Assembly (NCBI RefSeq): GCF_000826545.1
Contig: NZ_CDME01000011.1
Span: 1,626,657-1,690,656, forward strand
Reading direction: 5' to 3'
DNA from: Kibdelosporangium sp. MJ126-NF4
GTDB lineage: Bacteria; Actinomycetota; Actinomycetes; Mycobacteriales; Pseudonocardiaceae
Length of the DNA: 64,000 nucleotides
The translations under genes and the position numbers were made by a program. Positions 16,129-24,585 of this stretch are shown in pieces (the first letter of the stretch is position 1; the number at the start of each line of letters is the position of its first letter). The notes beneath the pieces are model-generated. The model did not search any database, was not told the origin of the DNA, and saw only the letters and a list, made by a program, of their open reading frames with translations.

Positions 16129-16725
16129 TTAAAGGCCAGATGCGCGCACTGTGTGCTTCACCAAAGAATCCGCGGCGGCCAGACCGTAGCGGTACCGGTA
16201 GACGGCCAGGATCGTGTCGCGCAGGTCGTCGTCGGTGAGTGGGGCAGTTTGTGACCGGGTCAGGTCGGCGGCCATCAGCAGCATCGGGTGTGGCTCGTGC
16301 GCGCCCGGCTGCTGGTAGCCGGTGATCGGCAGCAGCACCGCGCCGAGCCGGGTGTAGAAGTCGATCCGGCGCTCGCGAACAGTCCGCTCGGCATCGTCGA
16401 TGCCGTCTTCGCCCGGGTCCTCGACGTCGTAGACGATCCTGTCGAACTCGGCCAGCTCACGGCGGATCTCCGCCCACAGTCGGGCACCGAGCCCGCGGCC
16501 GCGGTCGCCGACGACGAAGTACCGCAGGAACACCCACCCGGTCGGCCCCAGCTCACGCAGCACGGCCAGGCCGAGCGGTGCGCCATCGTCGGTCAGCACC
16601 AACGCGCGGTCGGCCAGCAAGTCATCGAACGCGCTGCGCAGCCGTTCGCCGAAACCGTCCTCGTAGATCTCACGGACACGGTCGAGTTGGGGGCGGGTCA
16701 GCGAACCGGCGGGCACGAGCTTCAC
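16129..16725 (-). CDS. GNAT-like acetyltransferase coupled to the amidohydrolase gene
   Basis: A 198-residue protein starting at GTG 16725, which overlaps the amidohydrolase stop codon (GTGA), so it is translationally coupled to it. It has 'LTRPQLDRVREIYEDGFGERLRS' at the N-terminus and 'GWVFLRYFVVGDRGRGLGARLWAEI' (CoA-binding motif R-G-R-G-L-G). A less typical C-terminal part follows ('LPITGYQQPGAHEPHPMLLM'). The tight coupling implies that its acyl acceptor or donor belongs to the same catabolic pathway. Confidence 0.78.
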   Translation of the reverse strand: MKLVPAGSLTRPQLDRVREIYEDGFGERLRSAFDDLLADRALVLTDDGAPLGLAVLRELGPTGWVFLRYFVVGDRGRGLGARLWAEIRRELAEFDRIVYDVEDPGEDGIDDAERTVRERRIDFYTRLGAVLLPITGYQQPGAHEPHPMLLMAADLTRSQTAPLTDDDLRDTILAVYRYRYGLAAADSLVKHTVRASGL

Positions 16726-18275
16726 CGGAACTCCCCGCCGACCATGGTCCGCAGCACCTCGATGTCCTTGATCCGGCCGGGATCCACAGTGGCCGGACTG
16801 TCCGACAGCACCACGAGGTCCGCCAGCTTGCCCACGGTGATCGTGCCTTTCCGGTGTTCCTGTTTGGACGCGTACGCAGAGCCGTAGGTGAAGGCGCGCA
16901 ACGCCTCCAGCCCGGTGACCGCCTCCGACGGGTTGAACGGCACGCCTGCGGCGGTCCGCTGGTTGACCATGTCGTGCATGCCCAGCAGGGGAGCGCCGGT
17001 CACGACCGGCCGGTCCGAGCTGCCCGGGACCACGATCCCGGCATCCAGCAGGGACCGCTGACGGTAGGCCCACGTCGACCGCTCCGGGCCGAGGGCGCGC
17101 AGCATGCCGTCGCCGATCTCGTTGGCGAAACGCCCTTGCGGCACCGGGACGACACCGAGTTCACGGGCCCGCAGCACCTGGTCCGGCCGGGCGACGCCGA
17201 AGTGCTCGATGCGGTGCCGCCGCGACGGGTCCCCGGCCGCCGCGTACGCGTCCAGCACCAGGTCGATCGCCGCGTCGCCGATCGCGTGCGTGGCCACACG
17301 CCAACCGCCCTTGTGCGCGGCCAGGATCGTCGCTGTCAGCTTGTCGGCGTCCCCTTGCAGGTAGCCGCGTTCGCCTGGTGTGTCGGAGAAGTCGTGGCAC
17401 ATCGCCGCGGTGTGGCCGATCAGCGAGCCGTCCGAGAAGACCTTGACCGGGCCGATGCTCAGCCAGTCGTCGCCGAACCCGGTCCGGATGCCCAGATCCA
17501 GCCCGAGACCGAGCTCGGTCACCGGGTGCAGCACGTCGGCCGCGACCATCAGCTCCACGCGGACGTGCAGTTTTCCCTGGTCACGGGCGCGGTGGTAGGC
17601 CTCGAGCTCGACCGGGCTCTTGCCGATCCAGCCGCCGCCGATCCCGGCCTCCACGCAGCTGGTGATGCCTTCGGCGAGGTAACGCCGCCCGGCCCGGTCG
17701 ATCGCGTCGACGAGCGTGTCCACCGGGTACGGCAGGATCAGCGGATTCACCAGCTGCTGGGCCTGTTCCTGCAGCAGACCGGTCGGCCTCCCCGTCGCGT
17801 CGGTCACCACCAGGCCACCGTCCACTTCTGTCGGCCGCTCGGCGATACCCAGTTCCCGCAGCACAGGGGAGTTGACCACGCACATGTGCCCGGACGTGTG
17901 CTTCACCAGTACTTTGCGGCCACGGGCGGCGCGGTCGAGGCCGTCGCGGGTGGGGTGCCCGCCGCATTTGTTGTCGTCGTAGCCGGACGCGATGATCCAC
18001 TCGCCGCCCGGCGCGGCGGCGATCGCCGCGTACAGCGCGTCTAGACCGGTCACCCGAGCGTCCACTTCGGACAGAGTGAGGCCGTACCAGCTCATGTGGT
18101 TGTGGGCGTCGTGGAAGCCCGGTGTGACCGTCGCGCCGTCGAGATCGATCACGCGCTTGGCCGGGACGTCCTCCAGTGCCACGATTCGGTCGCCGAGGAT
18201 CGCCACCGACGAGACGTCGGGACCATCCAGGGTGACCACGTTGGCGTTCGTCAGTACCAGGTCGGCTTGGATCAT
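16722..18275 (-). CDS. Amidohydrolase family 3 (YtcJ-like) metal-dependent hydrolase
   Basis: A 517-residue cytoplasmic hydrolase. The N-terminal beta-sandwich 'ADLVLTNANVVTLDGPDVSSVAILGDRIVAL' is followed by the metal motif H-x-H in 'PGFHDAHNHMSW', then 'RVATHAIGDAAIDLVLDAY', 'RHRIEHFGVA' and 'PGSSDRPVVTG', and a C-terminal 'KGTITVGKLADLVVLSDSP'. YtcJ-like enzymes cleave amide or carbamate bonds, such as N-acyl amines and formamides. It is three bases downstream of the thioesterase gene and overlaps the GNAT gene, in an operon with CoA ligase and hydratase. A carboxylic acid released here could be activated by the ligase. Confidence 0.88.
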   Translation of the reverse strand: MIQADLVLTNANVVTLDGPDVSSVAILGDRIVALEDVPAKRVIDLDGATVTPGFHDAHNHMSWYGLTLSEVDARVTGLDALYAAIAAAPGGEWIIASGYDDNKCGGHPTRDGLDRAARGRKVLVKHTSGHMCVVNSPVLRELGIAERPTEVDGGLVVTDATGRPTGLLQEQAQQLVNPLILPYPVDTLVDAIDRAGRRYLAEGITSCVEAGIGGGWIGKSPVELEAYHRARDQGKLHVRVELMVAADVLHPVTELGLGLDLGIRTGFGDDWLSIGPVKVFSDGSLIGHTAAMCHDFSDTPGERGYLQGDADKLTATILAAHKGGWRVATHAIGDAAIDLVLDAYAAAGDPSRRHRIEHFGVARPDQVLRARELGVVPVPQGRFANEIGDGMLRALGPERSTWAYRQRSLLDAGIVVPGSSDRPVVTGAPLLGMHDMVNQRTAAGVPFNPSEAVTGLEALRAFTYGSAYASKQEHRKGTITVGKLADLVVLSDSPATVDPGRIKDIEVLRTMVGGEFR

Positions 18276-18278
18276 GGG

Positions 18279-18665
18279 TCACAGCTCCGCGAACATCGTC
18301 CGATACCAGTCACTCCACGGCGCGGGCCTGCCGTCGGCGTCCACCTTCACGATCACCCGGTGGCCGCGCGCATACGGTCCACACTGGAATCCGTAGACCG
18401 CGCTGGTGGTGCCGATCTTCTCGGCCGTCAGTTCCACCGGCAGGATTCCCGGCGCGGTGAACGCGGCGAGGAACTCGACACGCAGTTCCCGCACCACGTA
18501 CCGCAGGTCGTCGTCCCGCTCGCCGAACCGCCCCCAGCCCTTGCCGAGCTGTTCGAACAACGCGGACTGCGCGCGTTCGACATGGACGGCGAAGCGGCTG
18601 TTGTGCAGTGTGCCGTTCAGGTCCAGTTCGTCGAAGAAGACCGGGCTGTCCCAGGTGAAGCTCAC
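18279..18665 (-). CDS. Acyl-CoA thioesterase, hotdog fold
   Basis: A 128-residue 4HBT-type protein: 'DSPVFFDELDLNGTLHNSRFAVHVERAQSALFEQLG' contains the Asp/Asn/His pattern of hotdog thioesterases (compare the usual 'D-x-D-x-x-G-H-V-N-N'). It would hydrolyse or bind an acyl-CoA in the pathway of the neighbouring ligase. It overlaps the ligase stop by ATGA (18662-18665) and is followed after three bases by the amidohydrolase. The 'LHNSRF' replaces the common 'VNN', a modest deviation. Confidence 0.8.
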   Translation of the reverse strand: MSFTWDSPVFFDELDLNGTLHNSRFAVHVERAQSALFEQLGKGWGRFGERDDDLRYVVRELRVEFLAAFTAPGILPVELTAEKIGTTSAVYGFQCGPYARGHRVIVKVDADGRPAPWSDWYRTMFAEL

Positions 18666-20050
18666 CGCAGCCGCTCCTTGGCCACCCGCTCGGACGCCGT
18701 CAGCGGCAACTCGGCCCGGAACTCCCAGTACCGGGGCACCTTGAACGCCGCCAGCCGCTGCGCGCAGAAAGAGACGAGCTCCTCCTCGGACGCGTCGCCG
18801 ACGACGAACGCCTTGACCTCCTCGCCGCGGATGTCGTCGGGCACCCCGATCACGGCGGCCAGCCGCACACCCGGGTGGCTCATCAGGACTTCCTCCACTT
18901 CGTGCGCCGCGATGTTCTCGCCGCTGCGCCGGATCATGTCCTTGATCCGGCCGAGGTGGTACACGCGCCCGTCCTCGCCGATCCGGGCCAGGTCACCGGT
19001 GTGCAACCAGCCGTCGTCGAACACGTCCGGCAGGCCGAGGTACCCGTCCATCATTCCCGGGCCGCGCAACAACAGTTCGCCGTCGACGATCTTCGCCTCG
19101 CGGTGCGGCGCGGGCCTGCCGAGACAGCCCGTGCCGACGAAGGCGTCGTGGTCCTCAGCGGTGATCCGGATGTCGGCGCCGGTCTCGGTCATCCCGAACG
19201 CCTCATACCAGCCCACGCCCCAGCGTTGCTCCAGTGGCCGGTGCAGCGCGGGCGGGATCGCGGAGGCCTGCACGACCCGGACCTGGTGGTCACGCTCGTC
19301 CGCGTCCGGCGGCATCTTCAGCAGCAGCGCGGGCATCGCGCCGAGGCAGTAGAAGTACGTCACCCCGTGCTCGCGGACCTTGGCCCAGAAGCTCGACGGG
19401 TGGAAGCCGTCCAGTACCACCAGCCGCGCCCCGGCGAGCAGCGCGACCACCACGTTCCACTGTGGATCGATGTAGTGGAACGGCTGTGCGGTCAGCATGA
19501 CGTCGTCGCCGGTCAGGTTCGGGAAGTACGACACCATGCTGTCGGCCAGCCGTAGCCAGTACTCGTGGGACAGCACGCATCCCTTGGGACTGCCGGTCGT
19601 GCCCGACGTGTACTGGATGTTCACCACACGGCTGACCGGGCCCTGCTGGAAACCCGGTCGCGGGGACAGCGTCTCGACATAGTGCACCGGCGGCGGCTCG
19701 ATGGCCTCCAGCAGCGGGGCGAACTCCCGGGCGGTCACCACGGCCACCGCCTCGGACGAGGACAGCAAATGGGTGGCGTCGACCGAGCGGTACTTCACGT
19801 TCACCGGGACCATCGCCGCGCCGAGTTTGACCAGCGCGAACCAGATCAGCGGGAACTCGGCCTGGTTGCGCAGCAACACCGCGACGCGGTCGCCCGCGCA
19901 GATGCCCTTGTCGCGCAACGCCTGGGCATAGCCCGAGGACCGCTCATGCACCTCGGCGAACGTCAACTTCTCGCCGGGGTCGAACGTCCACGCGACGCGC
20001 TCCGGCCACTTCCGTGCGGCCTCAGTGATCACCTCAACCAGGTCAGTCAT
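18662..20050 (-). CDS. AMP-forming acyl-CoA synthetase (class I adenylate-forming enzyme)
   Basis: A 462-residue ligase. It carries the P-loop 'YTSGTTGSPKGCVLSHEYW', 'YEAFGMTETGAD', 'DGWLHTGDLARIGEDGRVYHLGRIKDMIRRSGENI' and the hinge, then 'HPGVRLAAVIGVPDDIRGEEVKAFV'. Order and length fit crotonobetaine/carnitine- or cyclohexanecarboxylate-CoA-ligase-like enzymes; substrate specificity is not certain. The usual C-terminal catalytic Lys would be in 'ERVAKERLR', very near the end, so the protein is slightly short. It overlaps the enoyl-CoA hydratase gene by eight bases and the thioesterase gene by four. Confidence 0.88.
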   Translation of the reverse strand: MTDLVEVITEAARKWPERVAWTFDPGEKLTFAEVHERSSGYAQALRDKGICAGDRVAVLLRNQAEFPLIWFALVKLGAAMVPVNVKYRSVDATHLLSSSEAVAVVTAREFAPLLEAIEPPPVHYVETLSPRPGFQQGPVSRVVNIQYTSGTTGSPKGCVLSHEYWLRLADSMVSYFPNLTGDDVMLTAQPFHYIDPQWNVVVALLAGARLVVLDGFHPSSFWAKVREHGVTYFYCLGAMPALLLKMPPDADERDHQVRVVQASAIPPALHRPLEQRWGVGWYEAFGMTETGADIRITAEDHDAFVGTGCLGRPAPHREAKIVDGELLLRGPGMMDGYLGLPDVFDDGWLHTGDLARIGEDGRVYHLGRIKDMIRRSGENIAAHEVEEVLMSHPGVRLAAVIGVPDDIRGEEVKAFVVGDASEEELVSFCAQRLAAFKVPRYWEFRAELPLTASERVAKERLR

Positions 20051-20768
20051 GGCTGTACTCGCCTGCGACGCTGGTCAGCACGGCGTGGTCGACCTCGGTC
20101 GCCAGTGCTGCGGCCATGCCGTCGTCCATGCCCTGGTTGAGCACCTGCTTGGCCAACGCGGTCGCCACCGGGGGGCGATCCGCGATCCGCGCCGCCCACT
20201 CCAGCGCGGCCTTCTCGTGCTCGCCTGCCGGGACCACTCGGTTGACCAGGCCGAGTTCCGCGGCCCGCGCAGCGGGGAACCGTTCACCGAGCAGCAGCAT
20301 CTCCTTGGCCGGGGGCAGTCCGACGATCTTGGGCAGCAGCGCGGAGATCCCGCCGGTCACACTCAGGCCGAGCCCGACCTCGGGGAATCCGAACTGGGCC
20401 TGCTCGTCGGCGATGATCAGGTCGCAGCAGAGCGCGAACTCGCAGCCCGCCCCGACCGCGTAGCCGTGCACAGCGGCGATCACGACACCGGGAAACGCCC
20501 TGATCCGGCGGGTGACTTCCTGGAGGCGCTCGACGCGCAGCCGGGTTCCGATGGTGGTCTCGGCTTCGATGGGCTCCTTGAGGTCGTGGCCCGAGCAGAA
20601 CGCCCGGCCGCGCCCGGCCAGCACGACCGCACGCGCGCTGTCGGCCGCTGCCCTGTCCAACGCCGTGAGCAGGCCCTCGGTCAGTTCGGTGGTGACGGCG
20701 TTCAGGCGTTCCGGCCGGTTGAGGTGCACGCGGGCGACGCCGTCGTGGCATTCGTAGTCGACAACCAC
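20043..20768 (-). CDS. Enoyl-CoA hydratase/isomerase family protein
   Basis: A 241-residue crotonase. It shows 'HLNRPERLNAVTTEL', the oxyanion-hole segment 'AGRGRAFCSGHDLKE', and 'AAVHGYAVGAGCEFALCCDLIIADEQAQFGFPEVGLG', where the Glu positions of a hydratase appear retained. It is the first gene of the minus-strand acyl-CoA operon. The GTG at 20768 is preceded by AGAGGAG. The promoter region is shared with the divergent TetR gene and contains a (TCGA)4 palindrome. Confidence 0.88.
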   Translation of the reverse strand: MVVDYECHDGVARVHLNRPERLNAVTTELTEGLLTALDRAAADSARAVVLAGRGRAFCSGHDLKEPIEAETTIGTRLRVERLQEVTRRIRAFPGVVIAAVHGYAVGAGCEFALCCDLIIADEQAQFGFPEVGLGLSVTGGISALLPKIVGLPPAKEMLLLGERFPAARAAELGLVNRVVPAGEHEKAALEWAARIADRPPVATALAKQVLNQGMDDGMAAALATEVDHAVLTSVAGEYSHD

Positions 20769-20782
20769 CTCGGGAGCTCCTC

Positions 20783-20798
20783 TCGATCGATCGATCGA
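20783..20798. promoter_or_regulatory. Candidate TetR operator, (TCGA)4 palindrome
   Basis: A 16-bp perfect palindrome made of four TCGA units lies in the 90-bp divergent space between the enoyl-CoA hydratase start (20768) and the TetR start (20859). Position and symmetry fit an autoregulatory TetR site that would control both directions. A tetranucleotide repeat of this length could also be slippage-prone. Confidence 0.5.
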
Positions 20799-20858
20799 TA
20801 GATTCAGGTGGTAGGTTAGATCGGGCCCAGCGGGTGGGTCAACAGAGCGAGGTACGTG

Positions 20859-21494
20859 ATGTCGCAGACCACAGCGCGCCGGGTCCGGCAGGCGGCGATC
20901 GAACTGTTCGCCACCCGAGGCTTCCACGGGACCGGGATCCGGGACCTCGCCGAGGCGGCCGGGCTGTCGTCGGCGACCCTGTACCACTACATGGGCACGA
21001 AGGAGGACCTGCTCGTCTCGCTCATGCGCACCAGCCTCGAACGGCTGGTCAGCGCCGCGAAGCAGGTCACAGCCGACGAGCCGGACCCGCTCGTGCGGAT
21101 CACCAACCTGGTCGCGCTGCACGTCTACACGCACGCCGAGCAGCAACTGGAGACCAGGGTCGTCGACGGCGAGATCCGGGCGCTCTCGCCGGACCACCGG
21201 CCGGAGATCATCGCGTTGCGCGACGAGTACGAGGCCCGCTGGCAGGACGCGATCGACGACGGCTGCGACCGAGGCGTGCTGCGCCGCAGCGCCCAGAGCG
21301 TGGCCCGGCTCGCGCTGCTGGAGATGTGCAGCGGGATCTCGCGCTGGTACTCGCCGAAGGGCCCGTCCACTTTGGATGAGCTCGCCGAGCGGTACGTGGA
21401 GATGGCGCTGGGCCTGCTGGGCGCGCCGGAGCCGTTTCCCGCGCATGACCTCGGCCCGGTCCGCGCGGTCGTCGCCGCCGTCTGGGCGGATTGA
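20859..21494 (+). CDS. TetR/AcrR family transcriptional repressor
   Basis: A 211-residue regulator with an N-terminal HTH ('RRVRQAAIELFATRGFHGTGIRDLAEAAGLSSATLYHYMGTKEDLLVSLM') and a helical ligand domain ('LEMCSGISRWYSPKGPSTLDELAERYVEMALGLLG') resembling KstR2/FadR-type acyl-CoA sensors. It is divergent from the acyl-CoA operon at 16129-20768, whose product CoA ester is the likely inducer. ATG 20859 is favoured over GTG 20856 because of spacing from the GCGAGG ribosome site. Confidence 0.85.
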   Translation: MSQTTARRVRQAAIELFATRGFHGTGIRDLAEAAGLSSATLYHYMGTKEDLLVSLMRTSLERLVSAAKQVTADEPDPLVRITNLVALHVYTHAEQQLETRVVDGEIRALSPDHRPEIIALRDEYEARWQDAIDDGCDRGVLRRSAQSVARLALLEMCSGISRWYSPKGPSTLDELAERYVEMALGLLGAPEPFPAHDLGPVRAVVAAVWAD

Positions 21495-21508
21495 GTACGC
21501 TGGGAACC

Positions 21509-21847
21509 GTGACAGCCCGGCGACTGCTCCTGCTGCTGGTCGCGGCTGTCCTGATGTCGTTGGTTCTCGCGCCTCGCGGCGTGCCCACGCAACCACCCGC
21601 GGACAACGAGACCGTCGCGATCGAGCAGACGGTCACGAAGGCCACCCCGCCGATCCGTGACGCCGGGCGGCCCGCGGCCGAACCCGGGCTGTTGAAAGTA
21701 CAAAGCCTCACCGAGATGACGACCAACGCCGAACCGGTGCTGGTCGTGGTGGGCGAGCAGGACGAGGACGTGCCGCCGCTCTCGCGCGACGCGGCGCTCC
21801 CGGTCGCCGACGACCGAGGTCCTCCGGCCGGACAGCCAGTTCTCTGA
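21509..21847 (+). CDS. Small membrane-anchored or secreted protein of unknown function
   Basis: A 112-residue protein: a basic 'VTARR' start, one hydrophobic helix (Leu/Val-rich, about 5-22), and then a polar, Pro/Thr/Asp-rich exported tail with no recognised domain. GTG 21509 is used. An in-frame TTG at 21491 overlaps the TetR stop codon and is an alternative. It lies between the TetR and SecDF genes, 35 bp before the SecDF start, so it may be co-transcribed with SecDF. Confidence 0.55.
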   Translation: MTARRLLLLLVAAVLMSLVLAPRGVPTQPPADNETVAIEQTVTKATPPIRDAGRPAAEPGLLKVQSLTEMTTNAEPVLVVVGEQDEDVPPLSRDAALPVADDRGPPAGQPVL

Positions 21848-21882
21848 CACCTGTCCGGACTTTCCTCAGCTAGGAGACCCCC

Positions 21883-24081
21883 TTGTCGCGCGTTCCCGCG
21901 CGGCGGGGCATGACTGGGCGCGTCATCACGTGCCTGATTGTGCTCGCCGCGTCCGTGTACTTGTTGCTGACCACCGCGCCCCGGTTGGGGCTGGACCTGC
22001 GTGGCGGCACGCAGGTCGTGCTGGAGACCAAGGCCAGCGCCACCACCCCGGCGGACGAGAAGGCCACCGACCGCACACTGGAGGTGTTGCGGCGCCGGGT
22101 GGACCAGCTCGGCGTGGCCGAGCCGATGCTCGCCCGCTCCGGCGACAACCGGATCATCATCGAGCTTCCCGGGCTGCAGGACCCGAAGGAAGCGATCGAG
22201 GTGATCGGCAAGACCGCCCAGTTGCAGTTCCACTCCGTCACGGCGGCGCCGCTGGAACTCGGCCCGGTCGCGCTCACCGGCGAGGGCGTGGAGGACGCCC
22301 GTGCCGAGACCAACCCGCAGGAAGGGCCCGGCTACTTCGTCAGCATCGACTTCACCAGCGACGCGGCCCGGCAGTGGGAGCAGCTGACCGGCCAGGCCGC
22401 GTGTTCACCGATGGGTGATCCGAAGCGGCGGGTGGCGATCGTGTTGGACGGCAAGGTGATCTCGTCGCCCGAGGTGAACGCGCAGGCCCGCTGTCAGGTC
22501 GGCATGATCGGCGACAAGATCCGGATCACCGGCCAGTTCAGCCAGGCCGAGGCGAAAGACCTTGCGTTGCTGATCAACGCGGGCGCGCTGCCCGTGCCGG
22601 TGGAGATCATCGAGCAGCGGACCGTCGGCCCGACTCTCGGCGCGGCGGCGATCGAGGACAGCGCGCGGGCCGCCATCATCGGCCTTGCGCTCACCGCCGC
22701 GTTCCTGGTGGTGGTCTACTGGTTCTCCGGCCTGATCGCCGTGCTCGCCCTGCTCGGCTACGCCGTCGTGTCGTACGCCGCCCTGCTCGCGATCGGCGCC
22801 ACGCTGACGCTGCCCGGCCTGGCCGGGTTCGTCCTGGCGATCGGGATGGCGGTCGATGCCACGGTCCTTGTCTTCGAACGGGCCCGCGAAGAACGCGGAA
22901 GCCCGTTGCCCAAGGCGATCGAGAAGGGCTTCAAGGGCGCGCTCAGCGCGATCATCGACTCCAACGTGACCACACTGCTGGCCGCCGGTCTGCTGTTCGT
23001 GCTGGCGTCCGGGCCGGTCCAGGGCTTCGGCGTGACACTGACACTGGGTGTGCTCGGCGCGTTGTTCACCACGCTCGTGATGACCCGGGTGCTGATGCAC
23101 TACGCCGTGCGCTCGCCCAGGTTCTCCGGCCTGACCAGGGACGGCCGGGTGCGCAAGTGGGTCAACCGGCGTGACCCCGGTTTCCTCGGCAAACCGATGC
23201 GATGGATGACCGGTGCGATCGTCGCCGTGCTGATCGCGTTGGCGGGCTTGGTGTTCGCCGGTCCCCGGCTCGGCATCGAGTTCACCGGCGGCCGGGTGCT
23301 GGAGTACGGCACGCAGGCCGATGCCGAACAGGTCCGGCAAGCCGTGTCCGACGCGGGATTCCCGCGCGCGGTCGTCCAGTCCAGCGGCCAGAACGCCATC
23401 ACGATCCGGACCGAACCGGTCGACCAGGCGGCGACCGACAAGATCCGCGACGCCGTCACCAAGGCGGGCGGAACCACCGCCGAGAAGATGCGGGACGAGC
23501 AGATCGGCCCGAGCCTGGGCGCCGAACTGCGGACCAAGGCGCTCGTCGCGCTCGGCCTGGCGATCGTCGCGCAGCTGATCTACCTTGCGGTGCGGTTCGA
23601 CTGGAGGCTCGGCGTGGCCACAGTCGTCGCGCTCGCCCAGGACGTGCTGATCATCCTCGGTGTGTTCGCGTGGCTCGGCAAGACGATGGACGGCGTGTTC
23701 CTCGCCGCGCTGCTGACCGTGATCGGCTACTCGGTCAACGACTCGGTGGTGGTCTTCGACCGGGTCCGCGAACTGCGCGGACGACGGCCGAAGGACCCGC
23801 TCGCCCGCACAATGGGCTCGGCGGTGTTGCAGACGTTGCCGCGCACGGTGAACACCGGCATCGGTGTCCTTTTCGTACTCGGCGCGTTGCTCATCCTCGG
23901 TGACGGCTCGCTCGCGGACTTCGCACTGGCGTTGCTGCTCGGTCTGGTCGCGGGCACGGTGTCCACAGTAGCCACTGCCGGACCCGTGGCCATCCTGCTG
24001 GATCGGCGTTACCCAGGCGCAGCACGCGGATCCACGAAGGCAAAGCCACGAGCCCGAACCGGGAGTGGTGCCGTCGTCTAG
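21883..24081 (+). CDS. secDF: Fused SecDF protein-export membrane subunit
   Basis: A 732-residue fusion. The SecD half has TM1, 'GLDLRGGTQVVLE' (D1 motif), the periplasmic P1 domain with 'RRVDQLGVAEP', and 'LALLINAGALPVPVEI'. Five helices follow, including 'GFVLAIGMAVDATVLVFERAREE'. The SecF half has 'LGIEFTGGRVLEYGT' and 'VIGYSVNDSVVVFDRVRELRG'. SecDF uses the proton gradient to pull proteins out of the Sec channel. The start is TTG 21883 after TAGGAGA. Actinomycetes normally have separate secD and secF beside yajC and recN/ruvB genes. This fused copy stands apart from that context and is probably accessory, near many exported proteins. Confidence 0.9.
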   Translation: MSRVPARRGMTGRVITCLIVLAASVYLLLTTAPRLGLDLRGGTQVVLETKASATTPADEKATDRTLEVLRRRVDQLGVAEPMLARSGDNRIIIELPGLQDPKEAIEVIGKTAQLQFHSVTAAPLELGPVALTGEGVEDARAETNPQEGPGYFVSIDFTSDAARQWEQLTGQAACSPMGDPKRRVAIVLDGKVISSPEVNAQARCQVGMIGDKIRITGQFSQAEAKDLALLINAGALPVPVEIIEQRTVGPTLGAAAIEDSARAAIIGLALTAAFLVVVYWFSGLIAVLALLGYAVVSYAALLAIGATLTLPGLAGFVLAIGMAVDATVLVFERAREERGSPLPKAIEKGFKGALSAIIDSNVTTLLAAGLLFVLASGPVQGFGVTLTLGVLGALFTTLVMTRVLMHYAVRSPRFSGLTRDGRVRKWVNRRDPGFLGKPMRWMTGAIVAVLIALAGLVFAGPRLGIEFTGGRVLEYGTQADAEQVRQAVSDAGFPRAVVQSSGQNAITIRTEPVDQAATDKIRDAVTKAGGTTAEKMRDEQIGPSLGAELRTKALVALGLAIVAQLIYLAVRFDWRLGVATVVALAQDVLIILGVFAWLGKTMDGVFLAALLTVIGYSVNDSVVVFDRVRELRGRRPKDPLARTMGSAVLQTLPRTVNTGIGVLFVLGALLILGDGSLADFALALLLGLVAGTVSTVATAGPVAILLDRRYPGAARGSTKAKPRARTGSGAVV

Positions 24082-24097
24082 CGGGTGGGACGCAACA

Positions 24098-24145
24098 AAG
24101 GCCACCTTGGTTGCGGCTGGTGCACCGAAGGCCACCTTGGTTGCG
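24098..24145. repeat. Two tandem copies of an 18-bp extragenic repeat (AAGGCCACCTTGGTTGCG)
   Basis: Copies at 24098-24115 and 24128-24145 are identical, with a 30-bp period. Each forms an imperfect palindrome with its left flank (CAACAAAGG ... CCTTGGTTG). They lie just after the secDF stop, at the point where the YceI-like reading on the minus strand loses similarity to its family. They look like REP-type extragenic palindromes. Similar-looking repeats are recalled from Pseudonocardiaceae, but this was not checked. Confidence 0.6.
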
Positions 24146-24237
24146 CGCCCGCCGAGGTTGCCCACGGCGAACTCGGCGACGCTGGTGGCCGGGTCGACCG
24201 TCCACGTTCCGGTGGTCATGGTCAGTGCGGCGGTCAT
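24146..24237 (-). pseudogene. Truncated YceI-family gene fragment
   Basis: An ATG at 24237 opens a reading 'TGTWTVDPATSVAEFAVGNLGGRA', which fits the first strand-helix of YceI-family lipocalin-like isoprenoid-binding proteins (W-x-x-D-x-x-x-S-x-x-x-F). After about 30 codons the similarity stops at the two extragenic repeats. The frame stays open antisense to secDF but encodes nothing YceI-like. The fragment directly follows (TGA-C-ATG) the gene at 24239-24544, so it was once an operon member. I interpret it as a remnant after deletion or repeat insertion. Confidence 0.55.
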
Positions 24238-24238
24238 G

Positions 24239-24544
24239 TCATGCCCCTTCCGGCATCACGGCGACGACCGGGTAGATCTCGACCCGGTCCGCGCCGGGCA
24301 GCAGCGCCGGGTCCTCGTCCGGCAGCAGTTCGGTGTTCAGCACCGCTTTCTGGGCGTCGAGGAGGGTCTGCTCGTCGTCGGCGAGGCTGACGATCACGGT
24401 CGATCCGTCCTCGCGCTGCAACACGTAGGTGCGCACAGCGAATGTGGCGAGGACGGGCTCGATGCGGTTGCGTCCGGCGTAGTCGGCCGCGGCGAGCTCG
24501 GCGGGAGTGCGGGGGCCGTCGAAGAAGGTCAGTTGTGCGTGCAT
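24239..24544 (-). CDS. Conserved-looking small cytoplasmic protein, unknown function
   Basis: A 101-residue protein starting 'MHAQLTFFDGPRTPAELAAADYAGRNRIEPVL', then 'RTYVLQREDGSTVIVSLADDEQTLLDAQKAVLNTELLPDEDPALLPG' and 'VEIYPVVAVM'. The alternation of strands and one helix suggests an ABM-like ferredoxin fold (a monooxygenase-like protein), but no motif proves it. It is divergent from the LAL regulator at 24636, with a dyad operator between. It was once followed by a YceI-like gene. Confidence 0.65.
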   Translation of the reverse strand: MHAQLTFFDGPRTPAELAAADYAGRNRIEPVLATFAVRTYVLQREDGSTVIVSLADDEQTLLDAQKAVLNTELLPDEDPALLPGADRVEIYPVVAVMPEGA

Positions 24545-24585
24545 GACAGGCAGTCTCAGCCGATCCGGCGGCGAGCGGATCCGCG

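Noticed and set aside
22405..24237. Long minus-strand open frame (610 codons) running opposite secDF
   Set aside because: Only its first 30 residues resemble a family (YceI); the rest is His/Asp/Arg-rich antisense of secDF. Treated as a remnant plus shadow.
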